Below the pieces are notes generated by a model, which searched no databases, was not told the origin of the DNA, and worked only from the letters and a program-made list of their open reading frames with translations. From assembly GCA_036676235.1 (NCBI GenBank), contig JAKFDI010000012.1:62001-126000 (forward strand): a DNA stretch of 64,000 bases, written 5' to 3'. The translations under genes were made by a program, and so were the position numbers. The stretch is from JAKFDI01 sp036676235 (GTDB lineage Bacteria; Pseudomonadota; Gammaproteobacteria; Burkholderiales; Burkholderiaceae_C). Positions 8,154 through 16,604 of the stretch are shown in pieces; positions within the stretch are counted from its first letter, which is position 1, and the number at the start of each line of letters is the position of its first letter.

Positions 8154-9116
8154 CTACTGCGGCTTGAAGCCGATCTCGGCCAGCATCTTCCGCTCGCGCG
8201 CGAACTGCTCGCGCGCATAGGCGGCATAGGCCTCGCCGGTCATCAGGCCGGGCTGCATGTCGAACATGTCGAGCTGCTGCAGGTACTCCGGATCGGCGGC
8301 CGCCTTGCGGAACGCCTCGTGCAGCCGCTGGGCGATCTTCGGGTCGAGGTTCTTCGGCGCCACCAGGCCCACCGGCGACTGGATGACGATGTCGTAGCCC
8401 AGTTCCTTGACGGTGGGCACGTCGTATTTCTTCAGCCGCTGCTCGGTGAAGGTGGCGAGCAGCCGCACCTTGCCGCCCTTCACCTGCGCGCCGAAGCCGG
8501 GGTCGCCGTAGACGTCGAGGTGGCCGCCGATCAGCGCCTGGAAGCTTTCGCCGCCGCCCTTGAAGGGCACGACGTTGAACCGCGTGCCGGCCGCCTTGGC
8601 CAACTGCTCGGCCATGATGCGGTTGATGCTGATGGCGCCCACGTTGCCCCAGCTGATCACGCCCGGGCGCTTCTTCGCATCGGCCAGCAGCTCGGGCAGC
8701 GTCTTCCAGGGCGCGTCTGCCGCCACGGTGATGCCGGTGACCAGGCCCGCCAGCCCGATGACGTAGCTGAAGTCGCGCAGCGGGTCGAAGCTCACCTTCT
8801 GCACCAGCGGCGCGCGGATCACCGAGTTGTGCATGACGGCCAGCGTGTAGCCGTCGGCCTCTTGCGTGGCGAGGCCGGCCGTGCCGACCACGCCGCCCGC
8901 GCCCGGCTTGTGCATCAGCACCACCGGTTGGCCGAGATCCTGCGCCGCGGCGTTGGCGAGGGCGCGAAAGATGGGATCGAACGAGCCGCCGGCGGGGAAC
9001 GGCAGCACCAGGGTGATGGGCTTGGAGGGGTAGGCCTCGGCAGCGGCCAGGCCCGGCAGGGCGGCCGTGGCAGCGAGCGCGGCCACGGCCATGCGGCGGG
9101 AAATGAGTGCGGTCAT
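8154..9116 (-). CDS. Bug/TctC-family substrate-binding protein
   Basis: Periplasmic carboxylate receptor of 320 residues, preceded by AAGGAG. A signal peptide (MTALISRRMAVAAL, cleavage likely after GLAAAEA) is followed by ITLVLPFPAGGSFD, VVLMHKPGAGG and FNVVPFKGGGES, all family landmarks. It lies directly upstream of the thiolase operon on the same strand, separated by a hairpin, so it is probably the receptor for the compound degraded there. It differs from the receptors at 1-941 and 22074-23042 in its ligand loops. No membrane subunits are encoded in the window. Confidence 0.93.
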   Translation of the reverse strand: MTALISRRMAVAALAATAALPGLAAAEAYPSKPITLVLPFPAGGSFDPIFRALANAAAQDLGQPVVLMHKPGAGGVVGTAGLATQEADGYTLAVMHNSVIRAPLVQKVSFDPLRDFSYVIGLAGLVTGITVAADAPWKTLPELLADAKKRPGVISWGNVGAISINRIMAEQLAKAAGTRFNVVPFKGGGESFQALIGGHLDVYGDPGFGAQVKGGKVRLLATFTEQRLKKYDVPTVKELGYDIVIQSPVGLVAPKNLDPKIAQRLHEAFRKAAADPEYLQQLDMFDMQPGLMTGEAYAAYAREQFARERKMLAEIGFKPQ

Positions 9117-9164
9117 GTGTTGTCTCCTTGTTGTGATGGGTCGGCTTGTTCGCGAATCCCGAAG

Positions 9165-9292
9165 CCGTTCGTCGTGACCCTGCGACAAGCTCAGGACTAA
9201 AGGCAAGGCTTCGCCTTGTCGAAGGATCGGGCTGAGCCTGTCGAAGCGCCGGTTGTGCACCCTGGCACTTCGACAGGCTCAGTGCGAACGGT
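9165..9292. repeat. Dispersed palindromic repeat cluster (TTCGACAGGCTCAG type)
   Basis: Three related segments lie in tandem between the receptor gene and the ligase: CGACAAGCTCAGGACT, GGGCTGAGCCTGTCGAAG and CTTCGACAGGCTCAGTGCG followed by AACGG. The last two are inverted copies and can form a hairpin. The same family, in this or the GAGGTATCGAAG variant, occurs at 15373, 17490, 19163 and 34198. Confidence 0.8.
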
Positions 9293-9330
9293 GATGAGGG
9301 ATGGTTCTCTCCTTGGATTGCGGCCTCGTC

Positions 9331-10842
9331 TCAGAGCCGAAACTCCGCCCGCAACACGTTCTTGAGCACCTTGCCCGCCGCCGAAATCGGCAGCGCCGCG
9401 GCGAAGCGCACGCCGCGCGGGCACTTGTAGCCGGCCAGTCGGGCGCGGCAGGCGGCGCGCAGTTCCTCGGCCAGCGTGTCGCCGCCCGCATGGCCCGGCC
9501 GCAGCACGACCACCGCCTGCACCGCCTCGCCCCAGCGCGCATCGGGCACGCCGATCACCGCGGCCTGCGCCACCGCGGGGTGGCTGCGCAGCGCGGCCTC
9601 GACCTCGGCGCCGTAGACGTTCTCGCCGCCGCTGATGATCATGTCCTTGAGCCGGTCGGCGATGAAGAGGTAGCCCGCGGCGTCCATGCGCGCGCCGTCG
9701 CCGGTGCGCAGCCAGCCGTCGCGCAGCGCGGCCTGCGTGGCCTCGGGCTGGCGCCAGTAGCCCTGCATGACCATCGGCCCGCGCACGACCACCTCGCCCA
9801 CCTCGCCGCGCGGCAGTTCGCGGCCGTGCTCGTCGATCACCTGCACCTCGGCGCCCAGGCCCGCGCGGCCGACGGAGTCGAGCCGGCCGCGCGCGCGGTT
9901 CTCGGGCCGGTGGTTGGCGGGCAGGTTGATGGTGACGGCGCCCGCGGTCTCGGTCATGCCGTAGGCCTGGAAGAACTCCGCGTCGGGCCAGGCGGCGAGC
10001 GCGCGGTCCAGCAGGTCGGGCGGCATCGGCGCCGCGCCAAAGGCGATGCGGGCGAGGCCCTGCAAGGGCTCCGGCCGGAAGCCCGGGTCGTCGAGCAAAG
10101 CCTGCAGCATGGTGGGCACCACGATGATGTCGCCGATGCCGTGCTGCTCGATCGCCTGCAATGCGGTGCCGGCGCGGAACTGCGGCATCGTGACCCACGC
10201 GCCGCCCACGATCATCTGCCCGATCAGCCGGCCGAGGCCGGCCACGTGGAACAGCGGCGCGACCAGCAGCGTCACCGAATCGGGCGAGTTGTTGAGCTCG
10301 GCGCCACGCGTCATCGAGGCCGTCCAGAAATTGGCGTGCGACAGCATCACGCCCTTGGCGCGCCCGGTCGTGCCGCCGGTGTAGAGGATGGCGGCAAGTG
10401 CATCGCCGCCGGTGCGCGAATCGGGCAGCGGCGCGAAGGCTGCAGCCTCGTGCGCGAAGGCCTCGAGCGTGCAGCGCGGCGTGGGCGCGCCGGCCGCCCA
10501 CGCCGCGAAGGCCTCGTCGGCGAGCAGCAGCGCGGCGCCGCTGTCTTCGAGCGCATGCGCGATCTCCGCCTCGCTCCAGCGGGTGTTCAGCGGGCAGGCC
10601 ACGGCGCCGCGCCACCAGCAGGCGAGCAGCGCCAGAACGAGCTGGTCGGTGTTGGGCGCGAGCAGGGCGACGCGGTCGCCGATGCCGATGCCGCGCGCGG
10701 CCATCGCTGCGGCCTGACGCGCCACCTCGCCGGCCAGTTCGTGGAAGCGATGCTCGCGCTGCACCCCTTCGCCGAGGTGCACGAGCGCTGTCTTGTGCGG
10801 ATGGCGCTGCAGCGAGCGCTGCAGCCCCTGGGTGAGGTACAC
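9331..10842 (-). CDS. Acyl-CoA synthetase (fatty-acyl-CoA ligase family)
   Basis: Second adenylate-forming ligase of the island, 503 residues. It shows LYTGGTTGRAKGVMLSH, AYGMTETAGAV, RTGDGA, RLKDMIISGGENVYGAEVE and the catalytic-lysine segment SAAGKVLKNVLR. The chosen start is the GTG at 10842 (VYLTQGLQ), which lies 37 bp after the AraC stop; the ATG at 10950 would overlap the AraC gene by 71 bp and add residues not expected in the family. No strong ribosome-binding site is seen. It shares little sequence with the ligase at 2978 outside the motifs, so it probably handles a different acid or intermediate. Confidence 0.9.
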   Translation of the reverse strand: MYLTQGLQRSLQRHPHKTALVHLGEGVQREHRFHELAGEVARQAAAMAARGIGIGDRVALLAPNTDQLVLALLACWWRGAVACPLNTRWSEAEIAHALEDSGAALLLADEAFAAWAAGAPTPRCTLEAFAHEAAAFAPLPDSRTGGDALAAILYTGGTTGRAKGVMLSHANFWTASMTRGAELNNSPDSVTLLVAPLFHVAGLGRLIGQMIVGGAWVTMPQFRAGTALQAIEQHGIGDIIVVPTMLQALLDDPGFRPEPLQGLARIAFGAAPMPPDLLDRALAAWPDAEFFQAYGMTETAGAVTINLPANHRPENRARGRLDSVGRAGLGAEVQVIDEHGRELPRGEVGEVVVRGPMVMQGYWRQPEATQAALRDGWLRTGDGARMDAAGYLFIADRLKDMIISGGENVYGAEVEAALRSHPAVAQAAVIGVPDARWGEAVQAVVVLRPGHAGGDTLAEELRAACRARLAGYKCPRGVRFAAALPISAAGKVLKNVLRAEFRL

Positions 10843-10879
10843 GGGTGTTGCAAGGACGCAGTGGAACGGTGCGGTCAGC

Positions 10880-11950
10880 TTAGGCAGGCCGCAACGCCGC
10901 TCCAATGGCCGGACCGGCCATTCCGATTGGCACAACCGGTCCGTGCGCACTGCGGTACTCGCCCGGCGCCACGCCGGTCCAGCCCTTGAAGGCGCGATGG
11001 AAGGTGCTCGCCTCGGAGAAGCCGAGCTGCGCGGCGATCTCGGCGAGCGTCATGTCCGGGCGCGCCAGCAGCTCGATCGCGGCGTCGCGCCGCAGGTCGT
11101 CCTTGAGCGCCTGGAAGCCCTGGCCCTCGTCACGCAGGCGGCGGCGCAAGGTCTGCGGCGTCATCGCCAGCAGGCGGCTCACCTCGTCGAGCGACAGCAT
11201 CTCGCGCTGCAGGTGCGAGCGCAGCAGCCGGCGGATGCGCTCGGTGATGCTGGCCTGGTCGCGGTACTTGATCAGCAGGCTGGCCGGCACCTGGCGCAGG
11301 AACTCGCGCAGGCTCTGCTCGTTCTGCACCACCGGCAGGTCGAGCCAGCGCGCCTCGAAGCGAAAACCCGCCTGCGGGCGGCCGACGTCCAGCGGCACGA
11401 GGAAGAGGCGCACCGTGTCGGCCGGAATGCTGTGCGGCCCGCTCTTGTAGTCCACGCCGAGCAGCGGCACGCGCCGCGCCACCAGCCAGCACGCCAGCAT
11501 GTAGCTGAAGAAGACGAAGGTGCGCTCCGCATAGTCGAGCGGTGCGTCGGGATCCTGGCGGCGTTCGTCCAGCCGCACGCGCGCCACGCCGCCTTCCACC
11601 TGCAGCCGCGGCACGAAATCGCCCACCAGGCCGTGGAAAAAACGAAAGCCGGTGCGCAACGCCGCGCCCAGCGTGTGGCTGTGGATGAGCAGCCGGCAGC
11701 ACTGCGCGAAGCTGCCGATGGGCAAGCGGTCGCGGCACAGGCCCCACAGTTCGTCGCGCGTGGCGCCGCGCAGCGCGCTCAGCAACTGCGCGTACTGCGG
11801 CTGCGCGACGCGCGCCATCGGCGCGTCCAGCACGGCCGGCGTGATGCCGGCGCGTTCGAGCAGCGCGGCCACGTCCACGCCTTGCCGCCGCGCGCCCTGC
11901 AGCACGTTGTGCACATGCTCGATGGCGATGGTGTGGTGCGTCACCGCCAT
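10880..11950 (-). CDS. AraC-family transcriptional regulator
   Basis: Regulator of 356 residues. The N-terminal 200 residues match the arabinose-binding-like domain found in OruR/ArgR-type AraC proteins. The C-terminus has the double helix-turn-helix: SLDEVSRLLAMTPQTLRRRL, then TLAEIAAQLGFSEASTFHRAFK and GVAPGEYR. It lies inside a run of catabolic genes on the same strand, 18 bp after an acyl-CoA dehydrogenase and 37 bp before a ligase, so it probably controls this module in response to the substrate or an acyl-CoA. Its operator was not identified. Confidence 0.9.
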   Translation of the reverse strand: MAVTHHTIAIEHVHNVLQGARRQGVDVAALLERAGITPAVLDAPMARVAQPQYAQLLSALRGATRDELWGLCRDRLPIGSFAQCCRLLIHSHTLGAALRTGFRFFHGLVGDFVPRLQVEGGVARVRLDERRQDPDAPLDYAERTFVFFSYMLACWLVARRVPLLGVDYKSGPHSIPADTVRLFLVPLDVGRPQAGFRFEARWLDLPVVQNEQSLREFLRQVPASLLIKYRDQASITERIRRLLRSHLQREMLSLDEVSRLLAMTPQTLRRRLRDEGQGFQALKDDLRRDAAIELLARPDMTLAEIAAQLGFSEASTFHRAFKGWTGVAPGEYRSAHGPVVPIGMAGPAIGAALRPA

Positions 11951-11968
11951 GCAACAGCACAGGGCCGG

Positions 11969-13135
11969 TCAGCGCGTGGCTTCGCGCACCATGTTGCGCG
12001 CGATGACGATCTGCTGGATCTGGCTGGTGCCCTCGTACAGGCGGAACAGCCGCGCGTCGCGGTAGAAGCGCTCGATGCCGTGCTCGGCGATGTAGCCCGA
12101 GCCGCCGAAGATCTGCACCGCGCGGTCGGCGACCCGGCCGCACATCTCGGAGGCGAAGAGCTTGCTGCACGAGGCTTCCGTGGACACGTCGTCGCCGTTG
12201 TCGCGCTTGCGCGCCGCGTCGAGCACCATGCAGCGCGCGGCATACACCTCCATCTTGCTGTCGGCGAGCATCGCCTGCACGAGCTGGAACTCGGCGATGG
12301 GCTGGCCGAACTGCTTGCGTTCCACGGCGTAGTTCAACGCATCGGTGAGCATGCGATCGGCCATGCCCACGCAGATGGCGGCGATGTGGATGCGGCCCTT
12401 CTCCAGCACCTTCATCGCGGTCTTGAAGCCTTTGCCTTCCTTGCCGCCGATGAGGTTGGCCGCGGGCACGCGCACGTTGTCGAAGATCACGTCGCAGGTG
12501 TGGGCGCCACGCTGGCCCATCTTCTTGTCGCGCTTGCCGAAACTGATGCCGGGGCTCTTGGCATCGACGATGAAGGCGGAGACGCCGCCCGAACCCTTGA
12601 CCTTCGGGTCGGTGCGCGCCATCAGCGTGAACATGCCGGCATGCGGCGCGTTGGTGATGAAGCGCTTGGTGCCGTTGACGATGTAGTGGTCGCCCTCTTT
12701 GTCGGTTCCACGGACCGCGCTGGTGCGCAGCGAGCCGGCGTCCGAGCCGGCTTCGGGCTCGGTGAGCGCGAACGAGGCCATGATCTCGCCGGTGGCGAGC
12801 CGCGGCAGCCACTGCGCCTTCTGCTCTTCGGTGCCGTCCATCAGGATGCCCTGCGAGCCGATACCCACCGTGGTGCCGAAGATGGAGCGGAAGGCGGGCG
12901 AGGTCTTGCCCATCTCGATCATCGCGAGCGCCTCTTCCTCCATCGTCAGCTCGAGGCCGCCGTAGGCCTCGGGGATGGTCAGGCCGAAGAGGCCGAGTTC
13001 ACGCATCTCGGCCACGATGGCCTCGGGAATCTCGTCGGTTTCGGCCACTTCGTGCTCGGCCGGCACGAGGCGCTCGCGCACGAAGCGGCTGATGCTGTCG
13101 AGCAGGGCGGTGAGGGTTTCTGGGTCGCGGATCAT
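11969..13135 (-). CDS. Acyl-CoA dehydrogenase (short/branched-chain type)
   Basis: Acyl-CoA dehydrogenase of 388 residues with the full set of family signatures: FALTEPEAGSDA, RFITNAPHAG, IFGGSGYIAEHGIERFYRDA and LYEGTSQIQQ, where the Glu of YEG is the expected catalytic base. It therefore looks fully competent, unlike the two other dehydrogenases of the island that lack Glu at this site. The ATG at 13135 overlaps the CitE-like gene by 4 bp (ATGA), which marks it as part of a tightly coupled set with the lyase and the MmgE/PrpD gene. Confidence 0.93.
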   Translation of the reverse strand: MIRDPETLTALLDSISRFVRERLVPAEHEVAETDEIPEAIVAEMRELGLFGLTIPEAYGGLELTMEEEALAMIEMGKTSPAFRSIFGTTVGIGSQGILMDGTEEQKAQWLPRLATGEIMASFALTEPEAGSDAGSLRTSAVRGTDKEGDHYIVNGTKRFITNAPHAGMFTLMARTDPKVKGSGGVSAFIVDAKSPGISFGKRDKKMGQRGAHTCDVIFDNVRVPAANLIGGKEGKGFKTAMKVLEKGRIHIAAICVGMADRMLTDALNYAVERKQFGQPIAEFQLVQAMLADSKMEVYAARCMVLDAARKRDNGDDVSTEASCSKLFASEMCGRVADRAVQIFGGSGYIAEHGIERFYRDARLFRLYEGTSQIQQIVIARNMVREATR

Positions 13136-14004
13136 CGATCGGGTTCCTGGTTCTGTTTCGCTGGAGCGGGATTGTCGGCGCGTGCCAGCACCTCGTGCGC
13201 CTTGAGGATCACCGGCCGGTCGACCATGCGGCCGTCGAGCTGCACCGCGGCGCCGCCGGCCGCTTCGGCGGCCGCGACGACGCGGCGCGCCCATTCGATC
13301 TGCTGCGCGTCCGGCGCGAAGGCCTGGTGCACCGGCGCCACCTGCTTCGGATGGATGCACAGCTTGGCGCCGAAGCCGAGGCGCCGGGCGCGCTGGGCAT
13401 CGGCGAGCAATGCGGGCGCGTCGTCGAGCGCGGTGCTCACGCCGTCGACCGGGGCGGCGAGGTTCGCCAGGCGCGAGACCAGCACGAGTTGCGAGCGGAA
13501 GTACAGCAGCTCCTCGCCCTCGCCTGCGTCTTCGGTTTCTATGCCGAGATCGAGCTGGAAGTCGATGCTGCCGAAGACGAGGCGCTGCACCCGCGGCACT
13601 TGGGCGATGGCCGCGGCCTGCTCGAAGCCGGCGGCGCTTTCGATCAGCGGCAGCAGCGCCACCTGCGGTCCCAGGCGCTGTGCGAGCGTCGTCATCTCGC
13701 CGGCGTCGTGTGCCTTGGGGCACATCACCGCATGGGGCGTCACGGCGGCGCAGGCGGCCACATCCGCGGCATGCTCGGCGCTGTCGCCGGCGTTGATGCG
13801 CACCACGATCTGCACCGGCCCCGAGCGCTCGCGCGCCGCCAGCCACGTCTGCACGGCCTCGCGCGCCGCCGCTTTGTCGGCCAGCGGCACGGCGTCTTCC
13901 AGATCGAGGATCACGGCATCGGCGCCCGCGGCCATTGCCTTGTCGAAACGCTCGGGCCGATTGCCGGGGACAAAGAGGTACGAGCGAGGCATGCGTTCCG
14001 TCAT
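13132..14004 (-). CDS. CitE-like HpcH/HpaI aldolase, CoA-ester lyase
   Basis: TIM-barrel lyase of 290 residues in the citrate lyase beta / malyl-CoA lyase family. SYLFVPGNRPERF opens the barrel, LDLEDAV and PLIESAAGF hold the acidic residues that bind the metal, and FGSIDFQLDLGI is the signature near the active site. Family members cleave malyl-, citramalyl- or beta-methylmalyl-CoA to a 2-oxoacid plus acetyl- or propionyl-CoA. A hot-dog hydratase (16605) and a CaiB CoA-transferase (19250) in the same island make a citramalyl- or methylmalyl-type substrate plausible, but that is inference. Both ends overlap neighbours as ATGA; an internal ATG at 13992 is an alternative start. Confidence 0.9.
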   Translation of the reverse strand: MTERMPRSYLFVPGNRPERFDKAMAAGADAVILDLEDAVPLADKAAAREAVQTWLAARERSGPVQIVVRINAGDSAEHAADVAACAAVTPHAVMCPKAHDAGEMTTLAQRLGPQVALLPLIESAAGFEQAAAIAQVPRVQRLVFGSIDFQLDLGIETEDAGEGEELLYFRSQLVLVSRLANLAAPVDGVSTALDDAPALLADAQRARRLGFGAKLCIHPKQVAPVHQAFAPDAQQIEWARRVVAAAEAAGGAAVQLDGRMVDRPVILKAHEVLARADNPAPAKQNQEPDR

Positions 14005-15353
14005 GGCAGCAGCCGGCCGATCCGCTCGCAATCGGCCAAGGCCCACACGCGTGCAATGGCTGCGCGCATCTCCGCTTCGGTGGCGCCGCCGCGATAGAGC
14101 GCGAGCTTGATCGCCTTGTGCTCCAGCTCGGCGCGGCTGAGCGTGTTGCCCGGGTCGCCCTTGGGTTCGTCCACACGCGCGTCGAGCGTGCGGCCGTCGC
14201 AGGTGTGCACCGTCACCTTGCCGATCCAGCGCTGCGGGTAGGCGGTGTCGACTTCCGGGTCGAGCTGCATCTCGGTCTTCTGGCGCACGGCCACCACGCG
14301 CGGGTCCTTGAAGTGTTCGTCGAACTCGGCCAGCCCCGCTTCGCCGAAGACCGCGATCAGCCCGAGCACCGTGCCCATGGAGAACTTGGCCTGGTGCACC
14401 GTCTGCGGATCGACGACGGGGCCGAGCACGTCAATGGCGCCCTGGTGCACCTGCGCCGTCACGCGTTGCAGTTGATCGGCGCGCAGGTCGTTGTGTCGCA
14501 TGAGCTGCAGCAGGGCATCGGCCGCCGGGTGCGTGTGGCGACAGGAGGCGTGGAACTTGAAGGAGGTTTCGGCCAGCGTCCAGCGGGAGCCGAGGCGATC
14601 AGTCAGGCGCGCCGGGTCCGCATCGCTGGACATGCCCGCCGCCATGCCGCGCGTACCTTCGAGGATGCGCTGCGCGCCGGTGAAGCCGTGTTTGGCGAGG
14701 TAGGCCGCCATCAAGCCGTCGGCCGAAGCCTTGGCGGTGTGCAGTTGCTTGGAATCGGCCGCATCGCGCAGGAACTCCCACAAGCCACCCGATTGCGTGC
14801 CGGCCGAGCCGAAGGCGTGCAGCATCTGCGCCGCATCGAGCTTGAGCAAGCGCCCCACCGTTGCCGCGGATGCCAGCGTGCCAGCCGTGGCGGTGGTGTG
14901 AAAGACACGATAGTGCGAGCGGCCGAGGAATTCGCCCACGCGGATGCCGACCTCGTAGCCCGCGACCGCCGCGGTGAGCAGCTCACGGCCCGACGCGCCG
15001 ATGGCTTGCGCCACCGCGAGCGCCGGCGGGAACACGACCGAGGCTGGATGAAACACCGAGCCGTTGTGCACGTCGTCCTGCTCGGCGAAATGCGAGGCGG
15101 CGCCGTTGACCATGGCGGCGAAGTACGGCGTGCTGCTGGTGCGTGAGATCAGCAACTCGCTCGCGCCTTCGGCCGGGCCCATGGATCGGGCGAAGGCCGC
15201 GATGGTTTCGACCGGGCGGGCGCTCTTGCCGGCGAGCGCCGAGCCCACCCAGTCGAGCATCAGGTCTTCCGCGCGGCGCACGACGGGCGCGGGGATGTCG
15301 GCGAACTGCAGGTTCGCGGCAAAGGTGGCGAGGGTCTGGCTGGGGTGATTCAT
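14001..15353 (-). CDS. MmgE/PrpD-family protein
   Basis: Protein of 450 residues in the MmgE/PrpD family, whose best-known members dehydrate 2-methylcitrate or isomerise related tricarboxylates. The family opening is recognisable (DIPAPVVRRAEDLMLDWVGSALAG), as are NGAASHFAEQDDVHNGSVFHPASVV and FKFHASCRHTHPAADAL. No other 2-methylcitrate-cycle gene (prpB, prpC, acnD) is nearby, so a role in the propionate cycle is unlikely. It is the first gene of the MmgE-CitE-dehydrogenase set, joined by 4-bp overlaps, and probably acts on the same dicarboxylic-type intermediate. The ATG at 15353 lacks a strong ribosome-binding site. Confidence 0.88.
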   Translation of the reverse strand: MNHPSQTLATFAANLQFADIPAPVVRRAEDLMLDWVGSALAGKSARPVETIAAFARSMGPAEGASELLISRTSSTPYFAAMVNGAASHFAEQDDVHNGSVFHPASVVFPPALAVAQAIGASGRELLTAAVAGYEVGIRVGEFLGRSHYRVFHTTATAGTLASAATVGRLLKLDAAQMLHAFGSAGTQSGGLWEFLRDAADSKQLHTAKASADGLMAAYLAKHGFTGAQRILEGTRGMAAGMSSDADPARLTDRLGSRWTLAETSFKFHASCRHTHPAADALLQLMRHNDLRADQLQRVTAQVHQGAIDVLGPVVDPQTVHQAKFSMGTVLGLIAVFGEAGLAEFDEHFKDPRVVAVRQKTEMQLDPEVDTAYPQRWIGKVTVHTCDGRTLDARVDEPKGDPGNTLSRAELEHKAIKLALYRGGATEAEMRAAIARVWALADCERIGRLLP

Positions 15354-15372
15354 TGAATGCTTTCAACAGCGG

Positions 15373-15434
15373 CGTTCGATACCTCAGGCGGGTAGCGGTT
15401 CGAGGCGGGCCCTTCGATACCTCAGGGCGAACGG
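15373..15434. repeat. Dispersed palindromic repeat (GATACCTCAG type)
   Basis: Two partial copies of the TTCGATACCTCAGG unit stand in the gap between the MmgE/PrpD start and the stop of the next dehydrogenase: GTTCGATACCTCAGGCG and CTTCGATACCTCAGGGCG followed by AACGG. Both face the same way here, so this site is a degraded or half copy of the hairpin seen at 17490. Confidence 0.75.
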
Positions 15435-15439
15435 ATCTT

Positions 15440-16603
15440 TCAGAACGAGCGGGGCAGGCCGAGCACGTGTTCCGCCACGTAGCTCAGGATCAGATTGGTC
15501 GAAATCGGTGCGACCTGATACAGCCGCGTCTCGCGGAACTTGCGCTCCACGTCGTATTCGCAGGCGAAGCCGAAGCCGCCGTGGAACTGGATGGCCGCGT
15601 TGGCCGCTTCCCACGAGGCCTTGGCGGCGAGGTACTTGGCCATGTTGGCCTCGGCGCCGCAGGGCTGGTGGGCGTCGAACAGCTGGCAGGCCTTCCAGCG
15701 CATCAGGTTGGCGGCCTCGATTTCGATGTAGGCCTCGGCAATGGGGAACTGCACGCCCTGGTTCTGCCCGATGGGCCGGCCGAAGACCACGCGCTCGCTC
15801 ACGTACTTGCTCACGCGATCGATGAACCAGTAGCCGTCGCCGATGCACTCGGCGGCGATCAGCGTACGTTCGGCATTCAGCCCGTCGAGGATGTACTTGA
15901 AGCCCTGCCCTTCCTGCCCGATCAGGTTCTCGGCCGGGATCTCGAGGTTCTCGAAGAACAGCTCGTTGGTCTCGTGGTTGACCATGTTGGGGATCGGCCG
16001 CACATCGAGCCCGTGGCCGATGGCTTCGCGCAGGTCGACCATGAAGATCGACATGCCTTCGGACTTCTTCTTCACCTCGGCCAGCGGCGTGGTGCGCGCC
16101 AGCAGGATCATGAAATCGGAGTGCTGGATGCGCGAGATCCACACCTTCTGGCCGTTGACGACGTAGCGATCGCCCTTCTTCACGGCCGTCGTCTTGATCT
16201 TGGTGGTGTCGGTGCCGGTGCTGGGCTCGGTCACGCCCATGGACTGCAGGCGCCATTCGCCGCTGGCGATCTTGGGCAGGTAGCGCTGCTTCTGCTCGGG
16301 CGAGCCGTGGCGCAGCAGGGTGCCCATGTTGTACATCTGGCCGTGGCAGGCGCCGGCGTTGCCGCCGCATCGGTTGATCTCTTCCATGATCACCGAGGCT
16401 TCCGCCAGGCCCAGGCCCGAGCCGCCGTACTCCTGCGGGATGAGCGCAGCCATCCAGCCGGCTTTCGTCAGCGCATCGACGAAGGCCTCGGGGTAGGCGC
16501 GCTCGGCGTCGGTCTTGCGGAAGTACTCGTCGGGGAACTCGGCGCACAGGGCGCGCACGGCGTCGCGGATGTCGTGGTACTTGTCGGGGGCGTTGGTGTG
16601 CAT
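15440..16603 (-). CDS. Acyl-CoA dehydrogenase family protein without Glu at the YEG site
   Basis: Dehydrogenase homologue of 387 residues. GVTEPSTGTDTTKI, KVWISRIQHSD and QFHGGFGFACEYDVER are clear flavin-domain and C-terminal signatures. At the catalytic-base position the chain reads LYQVAPISTN, with Gln where medium-chain enzymes have Glu, and it ends SYVAEHVLGLPRSF, a tail shared by one distinct subfamily. The base must come from another helix, or the enzyme does different chemistry. The ATG at 16603 is one base past the upstream hydratase stop, so the two form a pair that palindromic repeats flank on both sides. Confidence 0.91.
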   Translation of the reverse strand: MHTNAPDKYHDIRDAVRALCAEFPDEYFRKTDAERAYPEAFVDALTKAGWMAALIPQEYGGSGLGLAEASVIMEEINRCGGNAGACHGQMYNMGTLLRHGSPEQKQRYLPKIASGEWRLQSMGVTEPSTGTDTTKIKTTAVKKGDRYVVNGQKVWISRIQHSDFMILLARTTPLAEVKKKSEGMSIFMVDLREAIGHGLDVRPIPNMVNHETNELFFENLEIPAENLIGQEGQGFKYILDGLNAERTLIAAECIGDGYWFIDRVSKYVSERVVFGRPIGQNQGVQFPIAEAYIEIEAANLMRWKACQLFDAHQPCGAEANMAKYLAAKASWEAANAAIQFHGGFGFACEYDVERKFRETRLYQVAPISTNLILSYVAEHVLGLPRSF

Positions 16604-16604
16604 G

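Noticed and set aside
9165..9292. A CRISPR-like array formed by the repeated TTCGACAGGCTCAG units
   Set aside because: Only three units, in mixed orientations and irregular spacing, with no cas genes; they belong to a dispersed intergenic repeat family.
14001..15353. Assignment of the MmgE/PrpD gene to the 2-methylcitrate cycle (prpD)
   Set aside because: No prpB, prpC, acnD or prpF is nearby, and the partners are a CitE-like lyase and acyl-CoA dehydrogenases.
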